Assembly (NCBI GenBank): GCA_937898195.1 | Contig: CALEJD010000073.1 | Coordinates: 1-9,840, forward strand | Length of the DNA stretch: 9,840 nucleotides | Source of the DNA: an uncultured Clostridia bacterium | GTDB taxonomy: Bacteria; Bacillota; Clostridia; Oscillospirales; Acutalibacteraceae | Direction: 5' to 3' | Shown here: positions 1 through 5,496 of the stretch, piece after piece | How the letters are laid out: every line of letters begins with the position of its first letter | How positions within the stretch are numbered: the first letter of the stretch is position 1 | Translations under genes and position numbers: made by a program | The notes under the pieces: generated by a model | Seen by the model: only the letters and a program-made list of their open reading frames with translations | Databases searched by the model: none | What the model was told of the DNA's origin: nothing

Positions 1-26
1 AAATTTTTAAGAAAGAAGAATGATAT

Positions 27-599
27 ATGGAAAAAACAGTTTTAGTTGAAACAAGTGCTAGACACGCTCACATTTCACAAGAACACCTTGAAATCCTTTT
101 CGGTGAAGGATATGAACTCACAAAGAAAAAGGACCTTTCACAACCAGGTCAATATGCTTGTGAAGAAAGAATCGCAGTAATCGGCCCTAAAGGTCAGTTC
201 CCAGGCGTTTCAATTCTTGGTCCTGTTAGACCTGCAACACAGGTTGAAATTTCTGCTTCTGATGCTCGTTCAATCGGCGTTCAGGCAGTTGTTAGAGAAT
301 CAGGCGACATTGCAAATACACCAGGATGCAAAATCGTTGGTCCTAAAGGCGAAATCGAAATCGAAAACGGCGTTATCGTTGCAAAGAGACATATTCATAT
401 GACTCCAGACGATGCAGAAAAATATGGTCTCGTTGACAAACAGGTTGTTGAAGTTAAGGTTCCATCTGCTGACAGAACACTCACATTCGGTGATGTTGTT
501 GTTCGTGTTCATCCTAACTTTGCACTTGCAATGCACATTGATACAGACGAAGCAAATGCTGCACTTTGCGCACCTGGCACAATGGGTATTATTCTTTAA
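27..599 (+). CDS. pduL: PduL-type phosphate acyltransferase (phosphotransacylase)
   Basis: This 190-residue protein is a PduL-family phosphate acyltransferase, which interconverts acyl-CoA and acyl-phosphate. In fermenting Clostridia lacking a bacterial microcompartment the family can serve as the phosphotransacetylase of acetate formation; in microcompartments it acts on propanoyl-CoA. Visible family motifs are ARHAHIS (11-17, with H13 and H15), QVEIS with E74, KRHIHMT (120-126, with H122 and H124) and HIDTDEANA (170-178). The His residues and the Glu are the expected zinc ligands and active-site residues, and the two histidine motifs mark the duplicated PduL fold. Length is slightly short but complete, with no obvious N-terminal encapsulation peptide, so a cytosolic housekeeping enzyme is more likely than a shell cargo. 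An in-frame TGA at 21-23 fixes the start at 27; the ribosome binding site is only a weak purine run (11-20). No shell-protein or propanediol genes are visible nearby. Confidence 0.93.
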   Translation: MEKTVLVETSARHAHISQEHLEILFGEGYELTKKKDLSQPGQYACEERIAVIGPKGQFPGVSILGPVRPATQVEISASDARSIGVQAVVRESGDIANTPGCKIVGPKGEIEIENGVIVAKRHIHMTPDDAEKYGLVDKQVVEVKVPSADRTLTFGDVVVRVHPNFALAMHIDTDEANAALCAPGTMGIIL

Positions 600-617
600 T
601 TCAATACACAAAGCATT

Positions 618-650
618 ATGGCACTTTCCTTATGGAGGGTGCCATTTTTT
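618..650 (+). terminator. Intrinsic terminator after pduL
   Basis: A 12-bp stem (618-629 pairing with 634-645, two G-T wobbles) with a TTAT loop is followed by a T run ending at 650. It begins 18 bases after the pduL stop codon and should end that transcript. Confidence 0.9.
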
Positions 651-664
651 GCGTTTATATATAC

Positions 665-815
665 AAATTTGAATTTGTCGAACCCCTCAGTCACCTTACG
701 GTGACAGCTCCCCATCAAGTGGGGAGCCTAATATAGCCTTCCCCCACTGAGGGGAAGGTGGCACGAGCAAAGCGAGTGACGGAAGGGGGGGAGAGTTCGA
801 CAAACCCTAATTTGT
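665..815. repeat. Palindrome-rich intergenic element A (REP/MITE-like)
   Basis: A 151-bp non-coding element between two convergent genes. Its left end AAATTTGAATTTGTC (665-679) is identical to 3550-3564, and its right end (795-815, ending ACAAACCCTAATTTGT) is identical to 3799-3819. The two ends are imperfect inverted repeats of each other (CAAATTtGaaTTTGTCGAAC against CAAATTaGggTTTGTCGAAC). Inside lie three hairpins: GTCACC/GGTGAC (690-695/700-705), GCTCCCC/GGGGAGC (707-713/721-727) and CCTTCCCC/GGGGAAGG (737-744/751-758). The interior is much richer in GC than the neighbouring DNA. It contains no open frame of note. I recall similar palindromic intergenic repeats from Ruminococcaceae genomes, but copy number in this genome cannot be seen here. 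The right end stops one base before the stop codon of the minus-strand gene. Confidence 0.85.
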
Positions 816-816
816 T

Positions 817-1659
817 TCACACTTCTTTTCTTCTTTGGATATAAAAAACAATAGGTTTTTGTTGTGTTTCTTCTTGCACCTTTTTTCTTGTTGCGAAATT
901 ATAATAACTATATTTTGACATCTGTTTATATGGCAATACATAGAAAATAGGTAAAACTAAAAAGCACGACAAAACCCAACCCCAAAATGAAATATTATAA
1001 AAAGCAAAATTTAAACACTTGCCATTCATAATTTCAATGCTTTTTTGAAGGATTATAAGGGAGTCTTTTTCGTCAGTTTCACAAACTATCGGGTAGCACA
1101 TTGAATATCTTTTGAGAGTTACAAAAAGAAAGAATGAGCCGATAAGAAACAGAATAAAAGCTGAGATTACGAGTATGAGTGCAATGTTTCGGCTGAATTC
1201 GTCACTATTCCAATAATAATATAGAGTAGCAACAACCGAAACACATGGTGCAAAATAAAGAGCACCCCAAGCAACTGACAAATATAATTTTAGAATATCG
1301 GTTGTAAGCAATGTACAAAAGTTTTTAAAACTCAAATGTTTTATTGAAGAAAAATATGTTATATCCCCTTTTCGACTTTTGAGATAATAATAATTATTGG
1401 TAAAAATATTTGTCACACGCCATAAAATCAATGATAAACATATGCTTAAAGTGAATAGTGTCGCCCGAAGATAGACAGCATATGATGGTTTAAGATAGAA
1501 AAAACTGAAATCTATATCTTTTAACATAAAATACAAATAATAATTCAAGACACCAAGCAAAACAATAGTTACATAGGGCAAAATGGACACCAAAAAGCAT
1601 TTGAAATGACATTTGACAAGATGTTTTTTCGCATTGAGTTTAATGTAAGATGTATTCAT
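817..1659 (-). CDS. DUF975-like integral membrane protein
   Basis: A 280-residue membrane protein of unknown function. Hydrophobic segments lie at about 21-46, 62-84, 118-148, 158-182 and 222-243, with a charged C-terminal tail (258-280). The C-terminal half has the pattern I associate with DUF975: a YP pair (189-190), then S207...M211-N-G, a GW pair in the membrane (227-228), and P243-Y followed by a tyrosine-rich stretch. Family function is not established. The start at 1659 was chosen because AAAGGAG (1668-1674 on the minus strand) lies 8 bases upstream; a frame open to 1764 would run through the glmS start region and has no ribosome binding site. It is divergent from glmS with 69 bp between starts, so the two share a promoter region, but I see no confident promoter there. 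Its stop almost touches element A. It has no obvious functional partner among its neighbours. Confidence 0.75.
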   Translation of the reverse strand: MNTSYIKLNAKKHLVKCHFKCFLVSILPYVTIVLLGVLNYYLYFMLKDIDFSFFYLKPSYAVYLRATLFTLSICLSLILWRVTNIFTNNYYYLKSRKGDITYFSSIKHLSFKNFCTLLTTDILKLYLSVAWGALYFAPCVSVVATLYYYWNSDEFSRNIALILVISAFILFLIGSFFLFVTLKRYSMCYPIVCETDEKDSLIILQKSIEIMNGKCLNFAFYNISFWGWVLSCFLVLPIFYVLPYKQMSKYSYYNFATRKKVQEETQQKPIVFYIQRRKEV

Positions 1660-1728
1660 AAAAATTGCTCCTTTCTGAATTATTATTGACAACAAAATTT
1701 CAAAATAGACCTTTAAGGAGGCAAAATT

Positions 1729-3546
1729 ATGTGTGGTATAGTTGGTTTTGTGGGTCAAGAGCAAGCAGCGCCTATTCTTTTAGAAGGGTTAAGACGCCTT
1801 GAATATCGTGGTTATGACTCGGCGGGTATTGCTATTCGTGATGAAGATGTTACTGTCATCAAAGAAAAGGGACGAATCCAAAATCTTCAAGAACTTGTTG
1901 ATAGTGAAAATCCGCAGGGCACAATTGGAATTGGTCACACCCGTTGGGCAACTCACGGTGTGCCCGACCAGATTAATGCACACCCTCACAAGTCAATGAA
2001 TGGAATTGTAACACTTGTGCACAACGGGATTATTGAAAATTATATTGAGCTTAAAGAAGAGTTGATTAGCAAGGGTTATGAGTTCCAGTCCCAGACGGAT
2101 ACCGAAGTTATCGCACAACTTTTTGACTATCTTTTTGATGGTGATGCTCTCACGACGCTCATTAAAACTTCACAGAAATTAGAGGGTTCTTATGCCGTTG
2201 CGATGCTTGTAAAAGGTTATAACGATACAGTTTTCGCAATGAAAAAGGATAGCCCCATGATTGTTGGCAAAGGTGAAGAGCAAAACTATCTTGCGTCGGA
2301 TATTCCTGCAATTCTTCCATATACCCGTGAATGCTATATTGTTAATGACGGTGAATTTATTGAAATCACAAAAGACAACATAAAAGTTTATGACGAATTT
2401 GCAAAAGAAAAAGAATGTGAAATTAAAACCATAAATTTGAGTATTGATGCTGCTGAAAAAGGTGGATATGACTTCTTTATGGCAAAGGAGATTTTTGAGC
2501 AACCAAAAGCGGTTAAAGATACTGTATCCCCTTTAATCAAAGATGGCAAAATCTCTTTGCCATTTGAGTTCCCCCATAACTTTATAGAAGAATTAAAACG
2601 CATATATATTGTTGCTTGTGGTAGTGCTTATCATGTTGGAATGACTGCAAAATACATTATTGAAGATATGGCGAGAATACCTGTAACCGTTGATATTGCA
2701 AGTGAATTCAGATATAGAAACCCTATTATAGAAAAGGGTGACCTTTGCATTTTCGTCAGCCAGTCAGGTGAAACTGCTGACACTCTTGCATCCTTGCGAG
2801 AAGCAAAAAAACGTGGCGCTTTCACTTTATCTATTGTAAATGTATTGTTCAGCACAATCGCCCGCGAGAGTGACGGTGTAATATACACCAATGCAGGCGC
2901 AGAAATTGCAGTTGCAACCACAAAAGCATTCTCTGCACAGTTGGGCGTTTCTTATGTGCTTTCTGCATATTTAGCACAACAAAAAGGACTTATGAGTGAT
3001 GACCAAATCAAGAACTTTACTGACGAAATTCTCACTCTTCCCGAAAAAATCAACAAGGCTTTGGAATGTGAAAAAATCACACAGACACTTTCAAAGCATA
3101 TTGCCACAAAAGAGCATATTTTCTTCATCGGTCGTGGCATTGACTATCCACTTTGCCTTGAAGGCTCACTCAAGCTCAAAGAAATCTCATATATTCACTG
3201 TGAGGGATATGGCGCAGGTGAATTAAAGCACGGCACTATCTCTCTTATTGAAGAAGGCACAGTTGTTGTGGCTATTGCAACAGACGATTCACTCTTTGGC
3301 AAGATGGTATCTAACATTAAAGAAGTACACGCACGTGGGGCTTATGTAATTGCCGTTGTAAAAGATGGCACAAAGGGAATCCACGACATTGCAGACGAAG
3401 TGATTTTCATACCTGATGCACAGAGATATTTAACACCATCTCTCACAGTTATTTCTTTGCAGTTGCTTGCATATCACACAACGGTCGAAAAGGGTTTTGA
3501 CGTTGATAAACCAAGAAACCTTGCAAAGAGCGTTACGGTTGAATAA
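1729..3546 (+). CDS. glmS: Glutamine--fructose-6-phosphate aminotransferase (isomerizing)
   Basis: GlmS makes glucosamine-6-phosphate from fructose-6-phosphate and glutamine, the entry step to UDP-GlcNAc and peptidoglycan. The 605-residue length is typical. The N-terminal glutaminase begins MCGIVGFVG, with C2 as nucleophile after Met removal, and shows HTRWATHG (70-77), the HNGIIENY loop (98-105) and SQTDTEVIAQL. The isomerase half has two SIS domains: the first carries ACGSAYHVG and SQSGETADT, the second LEGSLKLKEISYIHCEGY and GELKHG. The C-terminus KPRNLAKSVTVE is the family's conserved tail and completes the sugar site. The ribosome binding site AAGGAGG (1714-1720) is strong. Many Firmicutes control glmS with a self-cleaving glmS ribozyme, but the leader here is only 69 bp to the divergent gene and shows no such core. 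No clear intrinsic terminator follows, so read-through into element B and sigG is possible. Confidence 0.98.
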   Translation: MCGIVGFVGQEQAAPILLEGLRRLEYRGYDSAGIAIRDEDVTVIKEKGRIQNLQELVDSENPQGTIGIGHTRWATHGVPDQINAHPHKSMNGIVTLVHNGIIENYIELKEELISKGYEFQSQTDTEVIAQLFDYLFDGDALTTLIKTSQKLEGSYAVAMLVKGYNDTVFAMKKDSPMIVGKGEEQNYLASDIPAILPYTRECYIVNDGEFIEITKDNIKVYDEFAKEKECEIKTINLSIDAAEKGGYDFFMAKEIFEQPKAVKDTVSPLIKDGKISLPFEFPHNFIEELKRIYIVACGSAYHVGMTAKYIIEDMARIPVTVDIASEFRYRNPIIEKGDLCIFVSQSGETADTLASLREAKKRGAFTLSIVNVLFSTIARESDGVIYTNAGAEIAVATTKAFSAQLGVSYVLSAYLAQQKGLMSDDQIKNFTDEILTLPEKINKALECEKITQTLSKHIATKEHIFFIGRGIDYPLCLEGSLKLKEISYIHCEGYGAGELKHGTISLIEEGTVVVAIATDDSLFGKMVSNIKEVHARGAYVIAVVKDGTKGIHDIADEVIFIPDAQRYLTPSLTVISLQLLAYHTTVEKGFDVDKPRNLAKSVTVE

Positions 3547-3549
3547 GAT

Positions 3550-3819
3550 AAATTTGAATTTGTCAGGATAAAATTCGTAGGGGTCGGCGTCCTCGACAAC
3601 CCGTTCAAATTGATATCTCATTAAAATTGAACATCGAAACAATGTAGGGGTCATTCACGAATGACCCGTTCCAAAGTTTATGCAGAAACCTTTTCGGGCG
3701 ATTCGTGAATCGCCCCTACAAACTGACTGCAGTAGTCACATCTATAATCGCAACGCAGTTCCGACACTCTGCACTCTGCACTTTGCACTCTGCGTTCTGT
3801 TCGACAAACCCTAATTTGT
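3550..3819. repeat. Palindrome-rich intergenic element B, sharing both ends with element A
   Basis: A 270-bp non-coding element between glmS and sigG. Its ends match element A exactly: 15 bp on the left (3550-3564) and 21 bp on the right (3799-3819), but the interior is unrelated. It holds three modules of the form GTAGGGG...CCCG: 3577-3603 (imperfect, arms GTCG/CGAC), 3645-3668 (a perfect 9-bp palindrome GGGTCATTC-AC-GAATGACCC at 3648-3667) and 3695-3719 in the opposite orientation (GGGCGATTC-GT-GAATCGCCC at 3696-3715). Arms of the second and third differ mainly at the two central positions of GTCA versus GCGA. A heptamer tandem follows at 3765-3799. None of the hairpins has a T run, so they are not classic terminators. 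No credible gene lies inside. Confidence 0.85.
3765..3799. repeat. Heptanucleotide tandem repeat, five units
   Basis: Five consecutive 7-bp units: CACTCTG, CACTCTG, CACTTTG, CACTCTG, CGTTCTG. The array ends exactly where the constant right end of element B begins (3799). It is not in a reading frame that matters, so it is best read as part of the mosaic interior of the element. Confidence 0.9.
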
Positions 3820-3857
3820 CAAACAAAAATTTAATATGCTTTTTTATTTAAATCAAA

Positions 3858-3915
3858 ACTCCCGTTTAGGTATTCAATATTTGGTAATACTTTTATTGAA
3901 ACTATATTCGGGAGT
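3858..3915 (+). promoter_or_regulatory. sigG leader fold that would mask the ribosome binding site
   Basis: ACTCCCG (3858-3864) is perfectly complementary to CGGGAGT (3909-3915), which contains the sigG ribosome binding site GGAG (3911-3914). Inside it a second perfect 7-bp stem, TTCAATA/TATTGAA (3873-3879/3894-3900), is stacked beyond a symmetric 8x8 internal loop. A transcript entering from upstream could fold this way and hide the binding site; a transcript starting near 3899 would lack the left arm. As I recall, the B. subtilis spoIIIG leader is also reported to form an inhibitory stem-loop. Confidence 0.6.
3864..3892 (+). promoter_or_regulatory. Candidate SigF-type promoter for sigG
   Basis: GGTAATACTT (3883-3892) fits the SigF -10 pattern GGnnAnAnTn, and GTTTA (3864-3868) is a possible -35 element. 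The spacer is 14 bases, about one short of what I recall as usual. The predicted start near 3899 gives a leader of about 23 bases to the GTG start codon. In B. subtilis sigG is transcribed in the forespore by SigF, which fits. The match is by eye in AT-rich DNA. Confidence 0.4.
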
Positions 3916-3921
3916 GTTTTT

Positions 3922-4692
3922 GTGCAATTTACGAGAGTTGAAATCTGTGGTGTTAACACAGCAAAGCTTAAGGTTTTAAAAGAAGCAGAGAAAATGGAGT
4001 TACTAAAAAAAATCAGAGAAACCGGGGATAAAAAAGCCCGTCAGGAATTAGTTGAAGGTAATCTTCGCCTTGTTTTGTCGGTTATTCAAAGATTTGCAAA
4101 TCGTGGTGAAAATCCCGACGATTTGTTTCAGGTGGGGTGCATTGGGCTAATTAAGGCTATTGACAATTTTGATGTTACACAAAATGTGCGCTTTTCAACC
4201 TATGCAGTGCCCATGATTATCGGTGAAATCCGTCGATATTTAAGGGATTATAACACAATAAGAGTCAGTCGTTCACTTCGTGACACAGCATATCACGCAA
4301 TGCAGATTAAAGAGCGAATTCAAAATGATTTGGGACGAGATGCCACCATTGAAGAAATCGCACAAGAGATGGAAATCGAGCCTGTTGATGTTGTGCTTGC
4401 CCTTGAAGCTATTGTTGAACCCATATCCCTTTATGAGCCCGTTTATTCTGACGGTGGTGACACAATCTATGTTATGGACCAAGTGGGAAGCTCAGAAAGT
4501 GACGACGACTGGCTCAATGAAATATCAATTAAAGAAGCTATTAAAAATTTAGGTGAGCGAGAAAAACAAATTTTAAATCTTCGTTTTATGCAGGGCAAAA
4601 CTCAAATGGAAGTTGCAGAAGAAGTGGGAATAAGCCAAGCGCAAGTAAGTCGTCTCGAAAAAGGTGCAATCAAGAAAATTAAAGAAAGTTGA
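3922..4692 (+). CDS. sigG: RNA polymerase sigma-G factor (late forespore sigma)
   Basis: SigG directs late forespore transcription after engulfment. The 256-residue protein has the diagnostic N-terminus VEICGVNTAKL (6-16), region 2 from about 43 to 121 (NLRLVLSVIQRF, DLFQVGCIGLIKAIDNFD, RFSTYAVPMIIGEIRRYLRD, VSRSLRD), region 3 to about 170 and region 4 from about 209 to 254, including the helix-turn-helix around EVAEEVGISQAQVSRLEK-like residues 230-247. It is co-linear with B. subtilis SigG and clearly SigG rather than SigF because of the N-terminal motif. The start is GTG at 3922, with GGAG at 3911-3914 and a 7-base gap. Residue 45 is Glu, where I recall Asn in B. subtilis SigG. The downstream ylmC-like gene matches the sporulation-locus order seen in Firmicutes, although spoIIGA and sigE are not immediately upstream; glmS and element B are there instead. 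Confidence 0.96.
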   Translation: MQFTRVEICGVNTAKLKVLKEAEKMELLKKIRETGDKKARQELVEGNLRLVLSVIQRFANRGENPDDLFQVGCIGLIKAIDNFDVTQNVRFSTYAVPMIIGEIRRYLRDYNTIRVSRSLRDTAYHAMQIKERIQNDLGRDATIEEIAQEMEIEPVDVVLALEAIVEPISLYEPVYSDGGDTIYVMDQVGSSESDDDWLNEISIKEAIKNLGEREKQILNLRFMQGKTQMEVAEEVGISQAQVSRLEKGAIKKIKES

Positions 4693-4703
4693 TAATATCC
4701 CCC

Positions 4704-4735
4704 CACCCTTGCATATTATATTGCAGGGGTGTTTT
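4704..4735 (+). terminator. Weak terminator or SD-sequestering hairpin between sigG and ylmC
   Basis: CACCCTTGCA (4704-4713) pairs with TGCAGGGGTG (4722-4731) with one G-T wobble and an 8-base loop, followed by only TTTT. The right arm contains AGGGGTG (4725-4731), the only plausible ribosome binding site for the next gene. It may act as a terminator, as a translational mask in sigG read-through mRNA, or both. Confidence 0.6.
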
Positions 4736-4740
4736 CATAT

Positions 4741-5040
4741 ATGAATTGTTTTGTTACAGATATGAGAGAGAAAGAAGTCATAAATTTATCGGACGGTTGC
4801 AGACTTGGTAACGTGTGTGATGTTGAAATTGACACTTGCTCGGGCGCACTTATTTCGATTATAATCTGGGGCAAGTCAAAATGCTTTGGACTTTTGGGCA
4901 AATACCAAGACATTAAAATCTGTTGGAATGATATTAAAGTCATTGGGGATGATACAATTTTAGTAGATTTTGATTGTCCTCCAGAGTGCAAGAAATGCTC
5001 TAATCCCGGACTATTTGAAGCACTTTTCGGGCATAAATAA
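4741..5040 (+). CDS. YlmC/YmxH family PRC-barrel sporulation-associated protein
   Basis: A 99-residue protein of the YlmC/YmxH family, which has a PRC-barrel-like fold and often lies beside sigE/sigG in spore formers; its molecular role is not established. Recognisable pieces are MREKEVINLSDGCRLG (8-23), DVEIDTCSG (27-35), a KCFGLLGK segment (47-54) and WNDIKVIGDDTILVD (62-76). The family usually ends near that point, and here a further cysteine-rich tail follows with C79, C83 and C86. The protein has nine cysteines in all, unusual for its size. The ATG at 4741 was preferred over the GTG at 4729 because the latter lies inside the hairpin arm and upstream sequence AGGGGTG (4725-4731) is spaced 9 bases from 4741; ATG 4762 would cut off residues that fit the family N-terminus. 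Forespore co-expression with sigG is an inference from position. Confidence 0.82.
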   Translation: MNCFVTDMREKEVINLSDGCRLGNVCDVEIDTCSGALISIIIWGKSKCFGLLGKYQDIKICWNDIKVIGDDTILVDFDCPPECKKCSNPGLFEALFGHK

Positions 5041-5046
5041 AGCAAC

Positions 5047-5075
5047 TTGAAAATCATATATTTATGTGATACAAT
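5047..5075 (+). promoter_or_regulatory. Sigma-A-type promoter of the zapA operon
   Basis: TTGAAA (5047-5052) and TACAAT (5070-5075) are separated by exactly 17 bases and each differs from consensus at one position. It lies immediately after the ylmC-like gene and places the start of transcription near 5082, about 25 bases before the zapA start codon. It should drive zapA, the U32 gene and dut. Confidence 0.8.
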
Positions 5076-5106
5076 TACAATATAAATGTATCGGAGTGTG
5101 AAAGTT

Positions 5107-5496
5107 ATGGATAAAAACAGAGTCAGACTTGATATTTGTGGTGTTAAATATTTTATTTGCACAGACGAAAGCGTTGAGCACACAGAAGAATTAGGTCAGT
5201 TAATTGACAAAAAGATGTCTGAAATTTTAAAGGCTACATCTTTTATTTCTGCTAATCAGGCGGCTGTGCTTGTTTCTCTTGACCTTGCTAATGAACTTTC
5301 AAAGGCACAGGCAGAGACTGAAAATTTCCGTAATCAGATTAAAGAATATCTTGAAGATGCAGCAAAGGCTAAATCTGAAAGAGATTATTACAAGCGTGAG
5401 CTTGAAAGAATCAAAACAGAAGCAAAATTCAAGAATGACCAGATAAATCTTTTCGCAAAATCCGAAAAAGCTAATGACGGAGAAATTGATGAATAA
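5107..5496 (+). CDS. zapA: Cell division protein ZapA
   Basis: ZapA binds FtsZ and bundles protofilaments at the division ring. The 129-residue protein has the ZapA head (residues 4-18, RVRLDICGVKYFICT, then an EHTEELGQLIDKKM helix) and the conserved QAAVLVSLDLANEL segment (51-64). A long charged coiled coil follows (66-108), which in the family mediates dimer and tetramer formation. The tail (109-129) is variable. The ATG at 5107 was chosen: GGAG at 5093-5096 is 10 bases away, and the upstream ATG at 5086 sits too close to the transcription start predicted from the promoter at 5047-5075. Its stop overlaps the start of the U32 gene by 8 bases, so translation of the two is probably coupled. 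Confidence 0.9.
   Translation: MDKNRVRLDICGVKYFICTDESVEHTEELGQLIDKKMSEILKATSFISANQAAVLVSLDLANELSKAQAETENFRNQIKEYLEDAAKAKSERDYYKRELERIKTEAKFKNDQINLFAKSEKANDGEIDE

Noticed and set aside
300..611. Antisense frames inside pduL, glmS, sigG, the U32 gene and dut
   Set aside because: These are long only because of codon bias on the opposite strand; cysteine-rich, compositionally implausible, and without binding sites.
1686..1714. TTGACA at 1686-1691 as a -35 box for glmS
   Set aside because: No -10 element stands at 16-18 bases; the base run there is ACCTTT, and a start would fall in the ribosome binding site.
1660..1728. glmS ribozyme or riboswitch in the glmS leader
   Set aside because: Only 69 bases separate the divergent starts, much shorter than the ribozyme, and no ribozyme core was seen there.
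1660..1764. Longer start for the DUF975-like gene at 1764
   Set aside because: It would overlap the glmS start codon and ribosome binding site, has no binding site of its own, and 1659 has AAAGGAG at ideal spacing.
3430..3654. Open frame on the minus strand of 74 codons across the glmS end and element B
   Set aside because: It is antisense to glmS and continues into repeat DNA; no ribosome binding site or protein-like composition.
3550..3819. CRISPR array
   Set aside because: The palindromic modules are in mixed orientation with unequal gaps and the heptamer units lack spacers.
4729..4740. GTG 4729 as start of the ylmC-like gene
   Set aside because: It lies inside the hairpin arm that forms the ribosome binding site for ATG 4741.
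5086..5106. ATG 5086 as zapA start
   Set aside because: It would lie about 4 bases from the predicted transcription start and lacks a ribosome binding site; the family N-terminus fits 5107.
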